Origin: Amycolatopsis circi | GTDB lineage: Bacteria > Actinomycetota > Actinomycetes > Mycobacteriales > Pseudonocardiaceae | Assembly (NCBI RefSeq): GCF_003385235.1 | Contig: NZ_PQIA01000036.1 | Span: forward strand, 1-64,000 | Direction: 5' to 3' | DNA: 64,000 bases | Part shown: in pieces, positions 24,501 to 38,915 of the stretch | Layout: every line of letters begins with the position of its first letter | Position numbering within the stretch: the stretch's first letter is position 1 | The notes under the pieces: generated by a model | Seen by the model: only the letters and a program-made list of their open reading frames with translations | What the model was told of the DNA's origin: nothing | The model's database searches: none | Program-made: the position numbers and the translations under genes

Positions 24501-27500
24501 ACGACATAGGCGACCAGGCGCTTCACGCCGCCGTCCGAACGCGCCAGCACAGCCGCCTGCTCGACGCCCGGGTGCTCGCCGAGCGCGGCCTCGATCTCGC
24601 TCGGCTCGACCCGGAACCCGCGGATCTTGACCTGCTCGTCGGCCCTGCCGACGAACTCGAGCGCGCCCTCGTCGTTCCACCGCACGAGGTCGCCGGTGCG
24701 GTACATCCGCTCCCCCGGCGGCCCGAACGGGTCCGCGACGAACCGCTCGGCGGTCAGCCCGGGGCGGCCGAGGTAGCCGCGCGCCAGGCCCGCGCCGGCG
24801 AGGTGCAGTTCGCCGGGCGCGCCGGGCGGGACGAGCCGGAGGCCGTCGTCGAGGACGTACCCGCGGGTGTGGTCGAGCGGCCCGCCGATCGGGACGACGT
24901 CCGGGACCTCGCCGGGCAGCGGGTGCACGGTCGCGAACGTGGTGGTCTCAGTGGGGCCGTAGACGTCGGCGACCAGGGTGTCCGGGCAGGCCGCCCGGAC
25001 CCGGCGCAGCGCGGCCGCGGGGACGGCGTCGCCGCCGGTCCAGACTTCCCGCACGCCCGCGAAGACCTCCGGCGATTCCTGCGCGACCAGCCGGAACAGC
25101 CCGGTGGTGAGGAACGCGCCGGTCACGCCGTGCGTCGTGAGCGAGCGGCCGAGCGTCTCGACGTCCACGTCTCCCGGCGGGGCCAGCACGACGGTGCCGC
25201 CGTTGAGCAGCGGCACCCACAGTTCGTAGGTCGCGGCGTCGAAGGCCTGTTGCGAGTGCAGCAGAATCCGGTCGTGGCGGGCGAATCGCTGGTCGGCGGT
25301 GAGCGCCACGACGTCGCAATGCCGCGCCGAAACGCCTTTCGGACGGCCGGTCGAACCGGACGTGTAGATGACGTACGCGAGCTGTTCGGGATCGACGCGG
25401 ACGGCTGGCGACGTCTCCGAGGTGCCGCTCTCGCCGGTGAGAATGGTGCCACTGTGGACTTCCTCGGCGGTCGCCAACCACGCGGCGTCGGCTACCAACA
25501 CCGCCGCTTCGGCCTCGCTGAGGAGCAGCTTCAGCCGCTCGGCCGGGGCACGCAGGTCCAGCGGCAGGTACGCGCCACCGGCCTTGAGGATCGCGAGTTC
25601 CGCGACGACGAGTTCCGGCGAGCGGTCCATCAAGACGGCCACGCGGTCCTCAGCCAGTACGCCCGCGTTGATCAGCCGATGGGCCAGCCGGTTCGCGCGG
25701 AGGTCGAGTTCGCGGTAGGTGATCTCCTCGTCGTCCGTCACCAGCGCGACAGCGTCCGGGGTGCGGCGGGCCTGCGCCTCGAACAGCTCCGGCACGGCCG
25801 CCTTCGGGAGCGGGCGCGCGGTCTCGTTCCGCTCGGCGAGCAGGTGCTTGATCTCGGCGTCGGACAGCATCGGCACTCGGGACACCGGTTCGTGCGGTGC
25901 CGCGACCATGCCTCGGACCAGCGCTTCGAGGTGCGCCGCGAGCCTTGCCGCCGCCGGGTCGCCGATCCGCGCCGGGTCGTGCGTGAGAATCAGCGACAAC
26001 CGGCGTCCGGGGTAGGCGACGACGCCCAGCGGGTAGCTGGTGCGCTCGGCCGCGCGGACGTCGCGCAGCTCGGACACCTCGTCGATCGGGTAGTTCTCGA
26101 AGACCACGATGCTGTCGAACAGGTTGCCGCCGCCGCTCCACGCCTGCAGCTTGGTCAGGCCGACGTGTCCGAACCGACGCGATTCCGCTTGCGCCGCTTG
26201 AAGATCGCGCAGCCAGTCCGCGACCCCGCGCGTGCCGTCGAGCCGGACGCGCACCGGCAGGGTGTTGATGAAGATGCCGGGAATGTCGTCCGCGCCGGGT
26301 AATTCCGCCGGACGGCCGGACACGGTCGCGCCGAAGCAGACCTCGGTTTCGCCGCTGTAGCGCGCCAGCAACGCGGCCCACGCGCCCTGGACGACGGTGT
26401 TGACCGTGAGCCGGTGCCGCCGCGCGAAAGCGTAGACCGCGGCGGACGTCTCGTCGTCCAGCTCCACCGGGATCCGGCCGGTCGAACTCGACGAGTGCGT
26501 GCGGACGGCGGGACGCTCGACGGGCAACGAAGTCGGCGTCACTCCGGCGAGTTCGGCCCGCCAGTGTTCCTCGGCTCGTTCCTCGTCTTGATCGGCGAGC
26601 CAGGCCGCGTAGTCGCGGAACGGCGGCCGGACCGGCGGTTCCTCACCGCGCAGCAGGGCGACTACGTCGGAGAGGATGCCGAAGACGCTCCAGCCGTCGA
26701 GGAGGACGTGGTGGAAGGTCCAGAGCACGCGCACTTTCGTGGCGGATTCCCGCGCGATGACCAAGCGTGCCAGCGGGGCTTGGGCGAGGTCGAATCCTTC
26801 GGCCAAGTCTTGCGCCAGCAGCTTCTCTAGCGCTTCTTCGGGATCCACAGTGGACCAGTCCAAGTAAGACACCGGCAGTTCGACAGCGCGCTGCACGACC
26901 TGTAGCGGCTGCGGCACGCCGTCCCACACGATCCGGCTGCGCAGGATCGGAGTCCGTTCGACAATGCGTCGCCAGGCCTCGCCGAGCCGCTGCGGATCGG
27001 GTACCTCGTCCACAGTGAACGAAACCTGTTCGAAGTAGACCCGGTCGCCGGGCTGGGCGAGGTCGTGGAACACCATCCCGGCCTGCATCGGCGTCAGCGG
27101 GTAGATGTCCTCGACGTCGCGGCCGTCGCCGACCAAATAGTCCACTGTGGATTGATCCAGCCCGGCCAGCGGGAAGTCCGACGGCGTCCGGCCGCCCGCT
27201 CCCGGCTCCGCGCAATGCCGGACGATCTCGCGAAGCGCTTCGGCCATCGCCGCGGCCAGTCGGTCCACTGTGGACTTCTCGTGGACGCCCTCGGCGTAAT
27301 GCCAGGCCAGCTCCAGCTCGCCGCCCTCGACCCGGCCGACGACCTCCAGCAGGTGCGGCCGAACAGTGTCGGACGCGACGTCCAGCTCGAGTTCCCGGTG
27401 CAGGGCCGGGTAAAGATCGCCGGGCAGGTCGAACTGGCCGAGATAGTTGAAGCTCACCTGCGGTTCGATCACCGGCGCGGACCCGGCGAGATAGCGCAGC

Positions 27501-30500
27501 GCGCCGTAGCCGATCCCCCGTCGCGGGACCGCGCGCAGCTGCTCCTTGACCGCTTTCAGTGCCGCGCCCCAGCCGTCCGGAACGTCCAGCGCCACTGGGA
27601 AAATGCTGGTGAACCAGCCGACCGTCCGCGACAGGTCAACGCCGTCGAACAGCTCCTCGCGGCCGTGCCCTTCGAGGTCGATGACCGGCGGGTTCCCGGT
27701 CCAGTCCCCCAGCACCCGGCCGAGCGCGGCCAGCAGCACGTCGTTGACCTGCGTCCGGTACGCCTGCGGCACCTGGCGCAGCAACGCGTGCGTCTCGTCC
27801 GCGGTGAGCCGGGCCGTGACGACGCGGGCCTGGCCGAACGTGTTCTCCGCCGTGCCGTCGACCGGAAGCGGGGTCGGCGTGGGCAGTTCCCACCAGTGCG
27901 CGAGTTCGTCGTCGAAACCGCCCGCCTCCGCGTGCTCGGCCAATCTGCCGGCCCACTCGCGGAAGGAAGTCGTCCGCGGACCGAGGTCGATCGGTTCGCC
28001 GCGCACGGCCTGCTGGTAGGCGCGGTCGAGGTCTTCGAGCAGCAACCGCCACGAGACTCCGTCGACCACCAGGTGGTGCGCGGCCAGGTGCAGGGTGCGC
28101 GGCTGGCCGGACAGCGTCCATCGCAGCAGCGTGTGCCCTTCCTCGACGGCAGCGTTGTGCTGGTGCCACGCGTCGCGGTCGTGGCTGAACCGCATCCGCA
28201 GCGCGTCGTGCCGCTCGGACAGCGCGGCCAGCGCCGGGATCAGCGCGGTCAGATCGACGTCGGCGGGGAGTTCGACGGCGATCGTCTGGTCGAAGCGGTC
28301 CGTGTCCAGGCCGAAGAACCAATGCTGGATCGGGGTCAGGACGACGTCGCCGCTTTCTGGGCCGCGCGCTGGGATTGCCGTGGCCTCGCTGACGGTCGGG
28401 GCGAGCGCGTCGATGGTCTGGTGGCGGAACAGGTCGGCGGTGGTCACGCTGAGTCCCGCTTGCCGGGCGCGGGAGCTGACCTGGATGCTCAGGATCGAAT
28501 CGCCGCCGAGGGCGAAGAAGTTGTCGTCCACGCCGACGCGGTCGAGACCGAGCACGTCGGCCCAGATCCCGGCCAGCACGGCCTCTCGTTCGGTGCGCGG
28601 GGCTGTCGTCCGCTCGCTGGAGGTCTGCGGCTCCGGCAGGGCGCGGCGGTCGACCTTGCCGTTGGCGGTGAGCGGCAGCTCGGCCAGCGGGACGAGCACC
28701 GAGGGCACCATGTAGTCCGGCAGCGTGCGGGCGACGGCCCGGCGGAGGGCTTCGGTGTCCACGTTCGCCGGGACCACGTAGCCGACCAGCTGTTTGCGTC
28801 CGCCGGTGGTCCGGATGGTCACGAACGCCTGGGTCACGTCGGGCTCGGCGGCCAGCGCGCGTTCGATCTCGGCCGGTTCGACTCGGAAACCGCGGATCTT
28901 GACCTGGTCGTCCACGCGGCCGAGGAATTCGAGCGTCCCGTCGGTGCGCCAGCGGCCCAGGTCGCCGGTCCGGTACATCCTGGCCCCGGGAGCGCCGGAC
29001 GGATCGGCGACGAACCGGTCCGCGGTCATTCCCGGCTGGTCGAAGTACCCGCGCGCGAGCCCGGCTCCCGCGATGCAGACTTCTCCGGCCGCGCCGCGCG
29101 GCAACAGGCGGAGCCGGTCGTCGACGACGCGGATCTGGACGTCCTGCAGCGGGGTGCCGATCGGGATGACGTCGGGAACCTCGGTGGTGATCCGGAACGA
29201 GGTGGCGAAGGTGGTGGTCTCGGTCGGGCCGTAACCGTCCACGACGGCGATGCCGGGGCAGCTGTCGAGGACCCTGCGCACGGCGGGCGGCGGCACGACG
29301 TCGCCGCCGGTCCAGACCTCGCGCAGTCCGGCGAAGCAGTCGGGCGTCTCCTCGGCGAAGAGCCGGAAGAGACCGGCGGTCAGCCAGAGTGCCGTGATCT
29401 GGCGCTTGGCGACCAGCTGCCGAATGACGTCGGCGTCCAGGTCGCCGGGCGGCGCGACGACCACGGTGCCGCCGTTGAGCAGCGGTACCCACAGCTCGTA
29501 GGTCGAGGCGTCGAAGGCCAGCGGGGAATGCAGGAGGACCCGTTCGTGGCCGGCGAAGCACGGATCGATCGCGAGCGCCGTGACGTCCGCGTGCCGCACT
29601 GCCACGCCCTTCGGGACGCCGGTGGAGCCCGAGGTGTACTCGACGTACGCGAGGTTCTGGGCGCTCAGCGCGGTTTCCGGTGTGGTGGACGGCTCGTCGA
29701 CGTCCGCCACGACGAGGGACGTTCCCTTGTGGACAGTGACGGCGGTGTCGTGCCAGGTGTCGTCGGTGAGTACCAGCGACACCCCATCGAGGACGCGGCT
29801 CAGGCGGTCGGCCGGGGCGCGCAGGTCCAAGGGCAGGTAGGCCGCGCCTGCCTTGAGGATCGCCAGCACGGCCACGACGAGGTCGGCCGAGCGGTCCAGC
29901 AGTACGCCGACCCGTTCCTCCGGCGTTATGCCGCGCCGGATCAGGTGCTGTGCGAGGCGGTTCGCCCGGGACTGCAACTCGGCGTAGGTCAGGCTGAGGT
30001 CGCCGCACACCACTGCGGTGGCGTCCGGACTCTGCTCGGCGCATCGGTCGAACATGTCCGGCACCGTCTCGGCGGGTGTCCTCTCGGGCTGGCTCGGCAG
30101 CAGGAACCGGCGGTCCTCGGCGGTGAGCAGCGGGAGGTCGCCCACGGGCCGTGCCGGATCGGCGGCGATCCCGGTGAGCAGGACTTCCAGGCTCAGCGCG
30201 AGACGTTCGATGGTGGCAGCGTCGAAAAGCGCGGTGGCGTACTCGACGGTGACGCGCAGACCGTCCGGCTCCGGCCAGAACTCGACCACGAGATCGAAGC
30301 GCGCCGAAGGCCGCGGCAGCGCGTACTCGCTGACCTGCAGGCCCGCGACCGTCCGGTTCGCCACCAACGGGCGTTGCAGGACGACGACGGCCTGCACCAA
30401 CGGCGTCCGCGACGGGTCGCGTTCGGGCTGGACTTCTTCCACGACGCGGTCGAACGGGACGTCGCCGTGCGCGAACGCGGCCAGCACGGTTTCGCGGAAG

Positions 30501-33160
30501 TCCGCCAGGAAGCGATCGAACGGCTGCGTACCGTCCACTGAGGACCGCAGTACGAGGGTGTTCACGAAGAACCCGGTCAGCTGCTCCAGTTCGGCCCGGT
30601 CGCGTCCGGAGACGGCCGTGCCGACCGCGATGTCCCGCTGCCCGCTGTACGCGGCCAAGACGACCTGGACAGCCGCGGTCAGGGTCATGAACAGCGTCGC
30701 TCCCTGCGTCCGTCCTGCTTCCGCGACGCGGCGGACCAGGTCGGCGGGCAGGTCGTGCCGGTGCACCGCGCCCGCGGTGGTGCGCTGCGCGGGCCGCGGG
30801 CGGTCGGTCGGCAGCGCGAGCGGTTCGAGACCGTCGAGGGCCCCGCGCCAGTAGCCGAGCTGGTCGAGGCGTTCGGAGGCCAGGCGCCACTGGGTGTAGT
30901 CCCGGTAGCCGAGCGGCAGCGGGGTCAGTTTTGTGCCGCTGTACCGGTCGAGGAGTTCGTCGGTGAGGACGGCGATGGACCGGCCGTCGGTGACGATGTG
31001 GTGCTGGCACAAGAGAAGCAGGTGCTCGTCCGGGGCGAGCGGGAAGAGCACAGCCCGGGTCAGCGGTCCGGTCCGCAGGTCGAACGGTGCGCTCAGTTCA
31101 GCCTTCAGCGTGTCGTCGTCCGGGGCGGAATCCGCTATGTCCAAGGGGATTTCCCCGGTCGGCGCGATCCGCTGCATCCCTTGTCCCGCAACGGACTCGA
31201 ACGTCGTGTGCAGCGATTCGTGCCGTGCGCACAAAGAGGCCAGCGCGGTGCGCAGGGCGGCCGGATCGAGCGGGCCGGACAGGCGGATCCCGACGCCGGT
31301 GTTGTACTCGGTGCTGCCGCCGGTCATTTCGTCGAGGAGCCACAATCGCCGCTGCGCCGGGGACAACGGAAGCAGGTCTGTCGGCGACGCGAGTGGGATC
31401 GCCTGCTCGGCTCGCGGGCCGTTTTCCAGGAGCTGCGCAAGTTTTTCCACACTGGACGCGTCGAACAGCGCCCGCGCCGAGAGGTCCGCGCCGAACGCCC
31501 GGCGCAACCTGGACAACGCCTGCACGGCCAGGATCGAGTCGCCGCCCAGGGCGAAGAAGTCGTCCTCGACGCCGATGCGGTCCAGGCCCAGCACTTCCGT
31601 GACGATCTCGGCGACCGCACGCTCGGTGTCCGTCCTCGGCTCGGTCCCGACGTCCGCCGATTCCGCTGACGGCGCGGGCAGCGCTTTCCGGTCGACCTTT
31701 CCGTTGGCGCTCAAGGGAAGCTCGTCCAGCACGACAATCGCAGACGGCACCTGATAGCTCGGCAACACCGCCGCGACAACCGTTTTCAGGTCTTTTCGAG
31801 CCGTATCCGGCACCAGCACGACATAGGCCACCAGACGCTTCGTACCGGGACCGTCCTGCCTCGCGACGACCACGGCCTCGGCGACCGTCTCGTCCGCGGC
31901 GAGCACGGTTTCGATCTCGCCGAGTTCCACCCGGAACCCGCGGATCTTGACCTGATCGTCGGTGCGGCCAAGGAATTCCAGCTCGCCCTGGTCGTTCCAG
32001 CGGACCACGTCGCCGGTGCGGTACATCCGCTCGCCGGGCACGCGGGGATCGGCGACGAACTTCTCCGCCGTCGCCCCGGGACGCGCCCAGTAGCCGCGCG
32101 CCAGGCCAGCGCCGGCTAGATGCAGCTCGCCGGGTTCGCCGGGAGCGACCGGATTCAGCGCGTCGTCCAGGACATACGCGCGCACGTCGTCCAGCGGGCG
32201 GCCGATCGGCACCGTCGTGACGTCCGCCGGCTGAACGGCGTGAGCGGTCGCGAAGGTGGTCGTCTCGGTCGGGCCGTAGCCGTCGACCACGGTCACGCCG
32301 GGGCAGGCGCGCAGCACCCGCCGCGCCGCCCCGGCCGGGACGACGTCGCCACCGGTCCAGACCTCTCGCACGCCCTGGAAACAGTCCGGCGCTTCCTGCG
32401 CGACGACCCGGAACAGGCCCGCCGTCAGCCAGACCGCACCGACGTCGTACCGGGAAAGAACCTCGCGCAGGCTCTCGACGTCGAGGTCGCCGGGCGGCGC
32501 GACCACCACGGTGCCGCCGGTCAGCAACGGCACCCACATCTCATAGGTGGAGGCGTCGAACGCGGCCGTCGAGTGCAGCAGCACCCGCCGATGCGCGTTC
32601 CCGGCGAACCTCCGGTCGGCCGCGAGCGCCGCCACGTCCCGATGCCGGACGGCGACGCCCTTGGGCTTTCCGGTCGAGCCGGACGTGTGCACCAGATACG
32701 CCAGATTGTCCGGATGCACTGCCACGGAAGGAAAGTCCGCTTCGGGCAACGACAGTCCGAGCACCGCGATCTGTCCAGTGTGGATTTCTGAGGCCCGGAC
32801 CGGGTCGTCGGTCAGCAGCACCGTCACCCCGGCTTCGACCAGCAGCGCCCGCAACCGGCTGTCCGGCGCGCGCCGGTCGAGCGGCACGTACGCGCCACCC
32901 GCAGTGACGACAGCCAGCTCCCCGACGACCAACGCGGCCGACCGCTCCGCCAGCACGCCGACCCGGTCCTCCGCGCGCAGCCCCAGCCGAACCAAATACG
33001 CAGCCAGCCTGGCGGCTTCATCCGCCAATTCGGCGTACGTCAGCCGGGTCGACGCGCCGTCCACAGCGATCGCGTCCGGAGCCGATCGCACCTGGGCGGC
33101 GAACAGCTCCGGCAGGCTGCCGACTGCATCCGTTTCGGCCGGAATGTCTTGGGCGGTCAT
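15590..33160 (-). CDS. Nonribosomal peptide synthetase A, modules 1-5 (A-T, C-A-T-E, C-A-T-E, C-A-T-E, C-A-T)
   Basis: Giant synthetase of 5856 residues that initiates the peptide. The frame stays open for 160 more codons upstream, but that Arg/Pro-rich stretch lies across the thioesterase gene. The ATG at 33160, preceded by GGAAGG 11 nt upstream and followed by [11 protein letters not shown], is the better start. No condensation domain precedes the first A domain, so the first residue keeps a free amine. TSGSTG cores are near residues 165, 1182, 2605, 4012 and 5426 (TSGSSG). Carrier serines are near 543, 1554, 2975, 4385 and 5802. E domains (HHLVxDGVSW) are near 1700, 3114 and 4537. C motifs are near 722, 2153, 3563 and 4976. 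All five pockets are D-A-Y-x-W-G types for branched aliphatic residues. The protein ends shortly after the fifth carrier domain and passes the chain to NRPS-B. Confidence 0.97.
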   Translation of the reverse strand: MTAQDIPAETDAVGSLPELFAAQVRSAPDAIAVDGASTRLTYAELADEAARLAAYLVRLGLRAEDRVGVLAERSAALVVGELAVVTAGGAYVPLDRRAPDSRLRALLVEAGVTVLLTDDPVRASEIHTGQIAVLGLSLPEADFPSVAVHPDNLAYLVHTSGSTGKPKGVAVRHRDVAALAADRRFAGNAHRRVLLHSTAAFDASTYEMWVPLLTGGTVVVAPPGDLDVESLREVLSRYDVGAVWLTAGLFRVVAQEAPDCFQGVREVWTGGDVVPAGAARRVLRACPGVTVVDGYGPTETTTFATAHAVQPADVTTVPIGRPLDDVRAYVLDDALNPVAPGEPGELHLAGAGLARGYWARPGATAEKFVADPRVPGERMYRTGDVVRWNDQGELEFLGRTDDQVKIRGFRVELGEIETVLAADETVAEAVVVARQDGPGTKRLVAYVVLVPDTARKDLKTVVAAVLPSYQVPSAIVVLDELPLSANGKVDRKALPAPSAESADVGTEPRTDTERAVAEIVTEVLGLDRIGVEDDFFALGGDSILAVQALSRLRRAFGADLSARALFDASSVEKLAQLLENGPRAEQAIPLASPTDLLPLSPAQRRLWLLDEMTGGSTEYNTGVGIRLSGPLDPAALRTALASLCARHESLHTTFESVAGQGMQRIAPTGEIPLDIADSAPDDDTLKAELSAPFDLRTGPLTRAVLFPLAPDEHLLLLCQHHIVTDGRSIAVLTDELLDRYSGTKLTPLPLGYRDYTQWRLASERLDQLGYWRGALDGLEPLALPTDRPRPAQRTTAGAVHRHDLPADLVRRVAEAGRTQGATLFMTLTAAVQVVLAAYSGQRDIAVGTAVSGRDRAELEQLTGFFVNTLVLRSSVDGTQPFDRFLADFRETVLAAFAHGDVPFDRVVEEVQPERDPSRTPLVQAVVVLQRPLVANRTVAGLQVSEYALPRPSARFDLVVEFWPEPDGLRVTVEYATALFDAATIERLALSLEVLLTGIAADPARPVGDLPLLTAEDRRFLLPSQPERTPAETVPDMFDRCAEQSPDATAVVCGDLSLTYAELQSRANRLAQHLIRRGITPEERVGVLLDRSADLVVAVLAILKAGAAYLPLDLRAPADRLSRVLDGVSLVLTDDTWHDTAVTVHKGTSLVVADVDEPSTTPETALSAQNLAYVEYTSGSTGVPKGVAVRHADVTALAIDPCFAGHERVLLHSPLAFDASTYELWVPLLNGGTVVVAPPGDLDADVIRQLVAKRQITALWLTAGLFRLFAEETPDCFAGLREVWTGGDVVPPPAVRRVLDSCPGIAVVDGYGPTETTTFATSFRITTEVPDVIPIGTPLQDVQIRVVDDRLRLLPRGAAGEVCIAGAGLARGYFDQPGMTADRFVADPSGAPGARMYRTGDLGRWRTDGTLEFLGRVDDQVKIRGFRVEPAEIERALAAEPDVTQAFVTIRTTGGRKQLVGYVVPANVDTEALRRAVARTLPDYMVPSVLVPLAELPLTANGKVDRRALPEPQTSSERTTAPRTEREAVLAGIWADVLGLDRVGVDDNFFALGGDSILSIQVSSRARQAGLSVTTADLFRHQTIDALAPTVSEATAIPARGPESGDVVLTPIQHWFFGLDTDRFDQTIAVELPADVDLTALIPALAALSERHDALRMRFSHDRDAWHQHNAAVEEGHTLLRWTLSGQPRTLHLAAHHLVVDGVSWRLLLEDLDRAYQQAVRGEPIDLGPRTTSFREWAGRLAEHAEAGGFDDELAHWWELPTPTPLPVDGTAENTFGQARVVTARLTADETHALLRQVPQAYRTQVNDVLLAALGRVLGDWTGNPPVIDLEGHGREELFDGVDLSRTVGWFTSIFPVALDVPDGWGAALKAVKEQLRAVPRRGIGYGALRYLAGSAPVIEPQVSFNYLGQFDLPGDLYPALHRELELDVASDTVRPHLLEVVGRVEGGELELAWHYAEGVHEKSTVDRLAAAMAEALREIVRHCAEPGAGGRTPSDFPLAGLDQSTVDYLVGDGRDVEDIYPLTPMQAGMVFHDLAQPGDRVYFEQVSFTVDEVPDPQRLGEAWRRIVERTPILRSRIVWDGVPQPLQVVQRAVELPVSYLDWSTVDPEEALEKLLAQDLAEGFDLAQAPLARLVIARESATKVRVLWTFHHVLLDGWSVFGILSDVVALLRGEEPPVRPPFRDYAAWLADQDEERAEEHWRAELAGVTPTSLPVERPAVRTHSSSSTGRIPVELDDETSAAVYAFARRHRLTVNTVVQGAWAALLARYSGETEVCFGATVSGRPAELPGADDIPGIFINTLPVRVRLDGTRGVADWLRDLQAAQAESRRFGHVGLTKLQAWSGGGNLFDSIVVFENYPIDEVSELRDVRAAERTSYPLGVVAYPGRRLSLILTHDPARIGDPAAARLAAHLEALVRGMVAAPHEPVSRVPMLSDAEIKHLLAERNETARPLPKAAVPELFEAQARRTPDAVALVTDDEEITYRELDLRANRLAHRLINAGVLAEDRVAVLMDRSPELVVAELAILKAGGAYLPLDLRAPAERLKLLLSEAEAAVLVADAAWLATAEEVHSGTILTGESGTSETSPAVRVDPEQLAYVIYTSGSTGRPKGVSARHCDVVALTADQRFARHDRILLHSQQAFDAATYELWVPLLNGGTVVLAPPGDVDVETLGRSLTTHGVTGAFLTTGLFRLVAQESPEVFAGVREVWTGGDAVPAAALRRVRAACPDTLVADVYGPTETTTFATVHPLPGEVPDVVPIGGPLDHTRGYVLDDGLRLVPPGAPGELHLAGAGLARGYLGRPGLTAERFVADPFGPPGERMYRTGDLVRWNDEGALEFVGRADEQVKIRGFRVEPSEIEAALGEHPGVEQAAVLARSDGGVKRLVAYVVGETDGLAEFLGRTLPDYMVPAAFVRLERFPVNVNGKLDRQALPMPEFGARDHVAPRTERERTIAEIWADVLGVERVGATDDFFELGGDSILSMQVVSRARRAGLELQPGDLFAHRTPAALATAARTATAAVERGPVHGPVPLTPIQQWFFTTQTAEPDHFHQFVRLGTVDSDAANAAVEALLTHHDALRMRFARGETHWLQENGPVGAEAPLVRFEQDRLSVHHLVVDGVSWRVLLEDFERAYHQVLEGKPIDLGPRTTSFRDWALRLAEHAAAGGFDDELGYWRAVSGRTTLPVDGRGDSTVASMRSVTVRLSAAETRALLRDVPAVYRTQVNDVLLAALGRVLRDWTGGTAVVDLEGHGREELFDDVDLSRTVGWFTTVFPVALDVPDDWGTALKSVKEQLRAVPRRGIGYGALRYLTGTAPEIDPQVSFNYLGQFGSGRLESDESPRSARAHLLDVVGRVETGELELTWYYAEGVHHQSTMDTLAAAMTTALREIIRHCAEPGAGGRTPSDFPLAVLDQSTVDELVGDGREVEDIYPLTPMQSGMVFHALSQPGERVYFQQVGFVLDGVDDLAALERAWQQVVDRTPVLRTRIAWEGVPEPVQVVQRQVPVPIARHDWRDRTPDERDQSWQDLLAADRAQGLDFTEMPLLRLAFARLSDTEVRVLWTFHHVLLDGWSVFGVLSDVFAAYSRAELPERPPFRDYVAWLDRQDDAAAEEHWRRELGSLVAPARLPYDRAPAQAHTSRSSEWLRVPVENSGRLRDFARRAGLTLNTVLQGAWALVLARLSGERDVCFGTTVSGRPVDLPGADDITGIFINTLPVRVTVTGADVTEWLAQLQSAQVESRRYGHLPLTKLQAWSGCSGGLFDSIVVFENYPIDNASTPGLRLRDVDAAETTNYPISVVASPGEQLTLDVGYDPDLFDTETAERITRQLLAVLDAFSAGPGSLEDIDLLTEAERHRVLVDWNDTSQPPPEDDLADLFAAQVRQAPEAVAVTGDGIRLTYAELDQRSDRLARYLVSLGAEPETLVGVLMDRSPGLVVAELAIIKAGAAYLPLDTRAPEPRLKTLLSGVKILVTDDTWRDTASKVHSGPTVVPGEQTAAAKLPKADPANLAYVMYTSGSTGKPKGVAPSRRDIVALAADRRFAAHHRILLHASQAFDASTYELWVPLLNGGTVVVAPPGDLDLETMGRLFAEYRVGCAFLTTGLFRLAAREAPEIFRGLQEVWTGGDAVPSAAVRRVREACPDTTVVDVYGPTETTTFALSHPVLGPVPDVVPIGKPLDNTRAYVLGPDLRPVPPGALGELHLAGAGLARGYHGAPGLTAERFLPDPFGPPGERMYRTGDLVRWTARGELDFAGRADEQVKIRGFRIEPGEVEAALAAHPGISQAEVLAREDHGVKRLVAYYTGEADELPAFLGKTLPDYLVPAAFVRLDRLPLTGNGKLDRHALPAPDFGTTGTRTAPATEAERVLAGIWSEVLGVEDVGAETNFFELGGDSILSIQVVSRARRAGLILLPHEVFRHPTLAALAAHAGGDHGPKAEQGPVVGEAPLTPIQRWYFETQPERFDQRVVLEFAEDVDEPALRRALEAVWAHHDALRLRFDQTQHNDPVGPVELLVGEPSFEVKRGPLLNAVLDGRRLLLAAHHLVIDGVSWRILLEDLETAYRGEALEPKTTSFLAWSRRLAEHAEAGGFDDELAHWQSLPPVRPGAPGLIADTREVTVRLTDEETRALLQDVPEVYRTQVNDVLLTALGRVLRDWTGETPVIDLEGHGREDLFAGIDLSRTVGWFTSMFPVALDVPDDWGPALKAVKEQLRAIPRRGIGYGALRYLTGTAPEIDPQVSFNYLGQFSSAEGGLFRVGSLDADVDPDARRTHVLDVVGRVEAGVLELTWSHATAGDTVETLAEQTLKALREIIAHCAEPGAGGRTPCDFPLAALDQSTVDHLVADRNVEDIYPLTPMQGGMVFHGLSQTAQGMYFEQATFVLEGVTDPQRLGKAWQQVVNRTPVLRTSFVWTGVEEPVQVVHREAELPVRQLDWTDLDGHEAELARLLAEDRAQGLDLAVAPLARVTLARLSETEVQVLWTFHHVLLDGWSVFQILSDVCTAYARQPLPSRPPFRDYLAWLGEHDQAAAEQFWRTALAGIEGPTQLPSDRTPPSGHAACSAEWLPVRLDRPATARLDAFVKRHGLTHNVVLQGAWALLLAVYSGQTDVVFGATASGRPAEVPGVDDIPGIFINTLPVRVAVDRGVPVADWLAKLQAAQAEARGHGHVPLARVQGWAGLPGGVNLCDSLVVFENYPITGAAAGHGLTVRDLSARETTNFPITVVASPGAELSVDVGYDPALFDPATVTDLSARLLEILSGLTADGARALGAVPVVTAAETQLLAERADTCGEPEPRSLPELFAEQVRQRPNALAAVLGGEPVTYAELNRRANRLANRLAGLGLRPEEPVGLAVDHAAAAVAELAVAKAGGAYLPIDARAPLERQRVLLDGVRFIVAAEEHPLGQTVLLSSVDDEPDSDPDVTVDPDQAACVMYTSGSSGVPKGVVVRHRDIAALAADRRFRSGAHERVLLHSPLAFDATTYELWVPLLTGGWVVTGPDTGLDAPLLRGLVREHGLTAVWVTAGLFRILAQETPECFTGLREVWTGGDVVPAEAVRRVLAACPGLRIVDGYGPTETTVFATAHPMDGTVPDRIPIGRPLDGVRARVLDADLRPVPPGVPGELCLAGAGLARGYRSRPGLTADRFVADPDGPPGERMYRTGDLVRWTPDGTLEFLGRRDDQVKLRGFRVEPGEVEAVLAKHPDVAQAAVLVREDQPGVKQLVAYVVSAAEESVLREFLARSLPDYLVPSAFVALDRLPVSTNGKLDRRALPAPRAAEAGHVEPATETERALAGIWAEVLGAERVGTRDNFFSLGGDSLRSLHISAKASALFDVRLTPADVLAARTVAALAETVEDLVLSELERLAAELES
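15593..18661 (-). other. NRPS-A module 5 (C-A-T), Val-like
   Basis: DCL-type C domain ([20 protein letters not shown]), A domain with pocket D A Y W W G G V F K (one change from modules 1 and 2) and a terminal T domain (GGDSLRSLH). There is no E domain, which fits the LCL-type C domain that opens NRPS-B. Confidence 0.7.
18662..22909 (-). other. NRPS-A module 4 (C-A-T-E), same pocket as module 3, converted to D
   Basis: DCL-type C domain, A domain with pocket D A Y F W G V T F K, T domain (GGDSILSIQ) and E domain ([10 protein letters not shown]). The protein is very similar to module 3 through the A and E domains, which suggests module duplication within the gene. Confidence 0.7.
22910..27124 (-). 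other. NRPS-A module 3 (C-A-T-E), branched aliphatic, converted to D
   Basis: DCL-type C domain ([20 protein letters not shown]), A domain with pocket D A Y F W G V T F K, T domain (GGDSILSMQ) and E domain ([10 protein letters not shown]). The changes from module 2 at 278 (Phe for Trp) and 322 (Val for Gly) suggest a different branched residue such as Ile or Leu. The exact substrate is not certain. Confidence 0.7.
27125..31384 (-). other. NRPS-A module 2 (C-A-T-E), Val-like, converted to D
   Basis: LCL-type C domain ([10 protein letters not shown]), A domain with pocket D A Y W W G G T F K identical to module 1, T domain (GGDSILSIQ) and a full E domain ([28 protein letters not shown]). D-Val is predicted at position 2. 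Confidence 0.75.
31385..33160 (-). other. NRPS-A module 1 (A-T), loading module, Val-like
   Basis: A domain followed by T (GGDSILAVQ), with no preceding C domain. The pocket reads D A Y W W G G T F K, two conservative changes from the valine code DAFWIGGTFK. No E domain, so L-Val (or a close analogue) with a free amino group is expected at the N terminus. Confidence 0.75.
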
Positions 33161-33234
33161 CTTTTTCGCTACCTTCCGGGCACACCAAGGGATCCCGCCG
33201 GGCGCGGGTGGGGACAAGGGGTTCGAGAGGCCGC

Positions 33235-34524
33235 TCAGCACCGCCGCGCGAGCCGGCCGCCGATTTCGACGGCGGTCGCCGCGCCGGGTTCGCCGCGGAA
33301 CCGGCCGCAGGGGGTGGCGCGGCCGGTCGCCGGATCGCGGACGGTGAACGTGCCGTCGGCGTACCGGGTCAGTTCGGGGAAGACGTCGCCGTCGACGTCG
33401 AGGCACGCGTCGCCGCGGGCGTCCGACCGGATCGTGTATCCGATGGCCCCGTTGCGATAATTGCCGAAATCGCCGTCTGGAAACGGAATCGGGCAGGATT
33501 CCGCAACCTGGGCGCGTTGGGACGGGAGACCGAGTCCCGGGAGTTCGTCGACCAGGTCGTGCCAGAGGTCGGTGCCCCCGGCGCCGTTGGCGGTCAGCGC
33601 GAGCACACAGGCGCCGGCCTGGTCGATCCGCAGGTGGCACGAGGTGCCGTCGGCCGTTCCGTCGTGGCCGAGCCAGCGGAACTCCTCCTCGCCGAAGCAG
33701 GCGAGCCCCAGTCCCCAGCCGTCCGCGAGGCCGAACGGTTCCGCGCCCGGCACCGGCCGATGCAGGTCACTGGCTGTCACGACGTCGAGCAATCCCGGCT
33801 TGCCCAGGTGCACCCGGCCGAGCGCGACGAGGTCGCGGGCACTGAGCGCGAGCGCGCCCGCCGGGTCCAGCATCGGCGGCAGCACCTGATCGAGCGGACG
33901 TTCGCCGTCGCGGGCATGCCCGGTCGCGATGCCCGGACTGTCGACGTAAACCGGTTCGATCTCCAAGGGCCGCAACAGGATCGACTCGACCGCCTCGCGC
34001 CAGTCCATCCCGGTGACCTCTTCGATCAACAGGCCGACCAGCGCGTAGCCGAGATTCGAATAGGAGAACGCGGTCCCCGGCTCGCAGACGAACTCCGCGG
34101 ACCGCACTTCTTTCCGGGCCGTCCCCGCGGCGTCGGCCGGGTCCGAGGGCAGCCCGCTCGTGTGGCTCAGCAGCCTGCGCAGGGTCAGCGCACAGGAAAG
34201 CCCGGGGTCGCCCAGAATCTCGCCGACCGGCTGGTCCAGCTCGAGATCGCCGTCGGAGACGAGCATCATCGCCAGCGTCGCGGTCGCCGCCTTGGTGACC
34301 GAGCCGATCGGCACCCGCGAGTCCTCCCGCATCGGCCGGCCCCGGCTTTCGGCACCGGTCTGGACCATTACGGTCTCGCCGGCGGACCAGACCGCGACCT
34401 GCGCTCCCGGCGCCCGATGCCGGACCGCCAGCCGCGCGAGGACCGCCGCGAGCCGGTCCGCGCTGCCGACGCCGGGCACCGGGCGCGGTCTCGGGACTTC
34501 GCATCTTTCTTTCCGGGAGTGCAT
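33235..34524 (-). CDS. Penicillin-binding-protein-type thioesterase (SurE-like peptide cyclase), trans-acting
   Basis: 429 residues of the serine beta-lactamase/PBP fold. The catalytic signatures are SVTK (Ser75, Lys78), YSN (Tyr155, Asn157) and HDG (His287), matching in type and spacing the Ser-Lys-Tyr-His set known for SurE. No signal peptide is seen, so it is probably a cytosolic biosynthetic enzyme and not a cell-wall PBP. The start at 34524 has GAAAGG 7 nt upstream; the frame stays open to 34719 and an ATG at 34530 is possible. It lies 74 bp before NRPS-A on the same strand. Both NRPSs lack a TE and the line ends in an E domain, so this enzyme is the likely off-loader: Ser75 takes the peptide from the last carrier and the free N-terminal amine closes a macrolactam. 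An alternative is a plain class C-like esterase/resistance protein. Confidence 0.88.
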   Translation of the reverse strand: MHSRKERCEVPRPRPVPGVGSADRLAAVLARLAVRHRAPGAQVAVWSAGETVMVQTGAESRGRPMREDSRVPIGSVTKAATATLAMMLVSDGDLELDQPVGEILGDPGLSCALTLRRLLSHTSGLPSDPADAAGTARKEVRSAEFVCEPGTAFSYSNLGYALVGLLIEEVTGMDWREAVESILLRPLEIEPVYVDSPGIATGHARDGERPLDQVLPPMLDPAGALALSARDLVALGRVHLGKPGLLDVVTASDLHRPVPGAEPFGLADGWGLGLACFGEEEFRWLGHDGTADGTSCHLRIDQAGACVLALTANGAGGTDLWHDLVDELPGLGLPSQRAQVAESCPIPFPDGDFGNYRNGAIGYTIRSDARGDACLDVDGDVFPELTRYADGTFTVRDPATGRATPCGRFRGEPGAATAVEIGGRLARRC

Positions 34525-35499
34525 GACCATGCCTTTCGAATACTCGTTGAAGCCGCACGAGGAATTGCCCCCTGCTCGCGCAGCACTATCCCCCAGCAGG
34601 AGTGCGGGCGTCACGCAGTCCGGACCCGCACCGGAATCCATACCCTGCCTAGCTCGGTCGCGCTCCAGCAACCGCCAAACGATGGACTCCCGCTTACGCC
34701 GGTTCGCACCCAGCGTCACACATTGCCGAGACCATTCTAAAATATGAACAACGGGCTCACACCTCGGGGCGACACGCAGATAAGCGGATGATCCGCCTTC
34801 GCATTCGGTGGATCTTCATCCCGCGCACAGCACCGATTCCCGCTGCGCCGACCAGCGTAAACCCGCTGTCTCCGACACCACCGAATCGACGGCCGCCACC
34901 AAAGAAGTGGTGCCAACAGCCGTCGCCGTTACTCCGACCGCAGCAACCTCGCGGCCGCTGGCCCGGCTTCCGCCGTCTCGCGGGAAACGATCACCTTCCG
35001 CCTTCGGCCAAAAGGCTTCCGACAGGTAGCGCGGCAAGTCGATCTCAGAGAATCAGCGAATCCGCCCGCTAAACCTCACCCGATCACCGGAAAATTCCGG
35101 AGCATCCCGCCGAGCGGAATTCACCGGCGCCCGGAGACCACACGAATGGCGCGCGACGGCAGTAGCTCTCGCTCTCCCGCGGCCGCCCTTCGGATGTTCC
35201 GGTCCCGCTCGAGTACGCGCCGCTTCTGTGGATTCCGTCACAAGCACCTCCGCCCGCACAGTCGCCCCCGCCGACCGAAACGTTGCAGCTTCTCCGCGAC
35301 CAATAGCCGAACAGCGGAGCCGCCTTATTGACGGCGCGAAGAGAAAGTCCCCTTATCGGCGGCCTGCCAATAAGAGGACTATTCCGAAAAGGACGGTAAA
35401 GGAAACCATACGGTCGGTTGCCCACTGATTGACCTTCGACCTGTGCGGTTCCGGAATACGTCCACTGAGGACATTTCCGCCGCATTTTTCACTTGCCCG
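34525..35499. other. 975-bp non-coding interval upstream of the NRPS operon
   Basis: No convincing gene is seen on either strand, and base composition is visibly less GC-rich than in the flanking genes. It holds the probable operon promoter (see 34734), a CCGGAA-AA-TTCCGG palindrome at 35087-35100, and a cluster of CTTAT/ATAAG half-sites at 35324-35374 (CTTATT at 35324, CTTATC near 35352, AATAAG near 35369). These could bind an unseen regulator. No regulatory gene lies next to the operon on this side. Confidence 0.5.
34734..34762 (-). promoter_or_regulatory. Candidate promoter for the thioesterase/NRPS operon
   Basis: On the minus strand, TAGAAT (34734-34739) is a good -10 box, with TGTGAG 17 nt upstream as a weak -35. 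It would give a leader of about 200 nt before the thioesterase ATG. This is the only strong -10-like element found in the AT-richer patch upstream of the gene. Confidence 0.35.

Positions 35500-38915
<3,416 letters not shown>

Noticed and set aside
33161-33640. 160-codon upstream extension of the NRPS-A frame
   Set aside because: Arg/Pro-rich, with no similarity to an A-domain N terminus, and overlaps the thioesterase gene in another frame. The ATG at 33160 has a Shine-Dalgarno and gives the normal A-domain start.
1-34524. MbtH-like gene of the NRPS cluster
   Set aside because: No small ORF with MbtH motifs is present in the window. It may lie to the left or elsewhere in the genome.
35084-35485. 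133-codon minus-strand open frame in the gap upstream of the NRPS operon
   Set aside because: No ribosome binding site, no recognisable domain and odd Cys/Gly/Ser/Arg composition in a lower-GC non-coding stretch.
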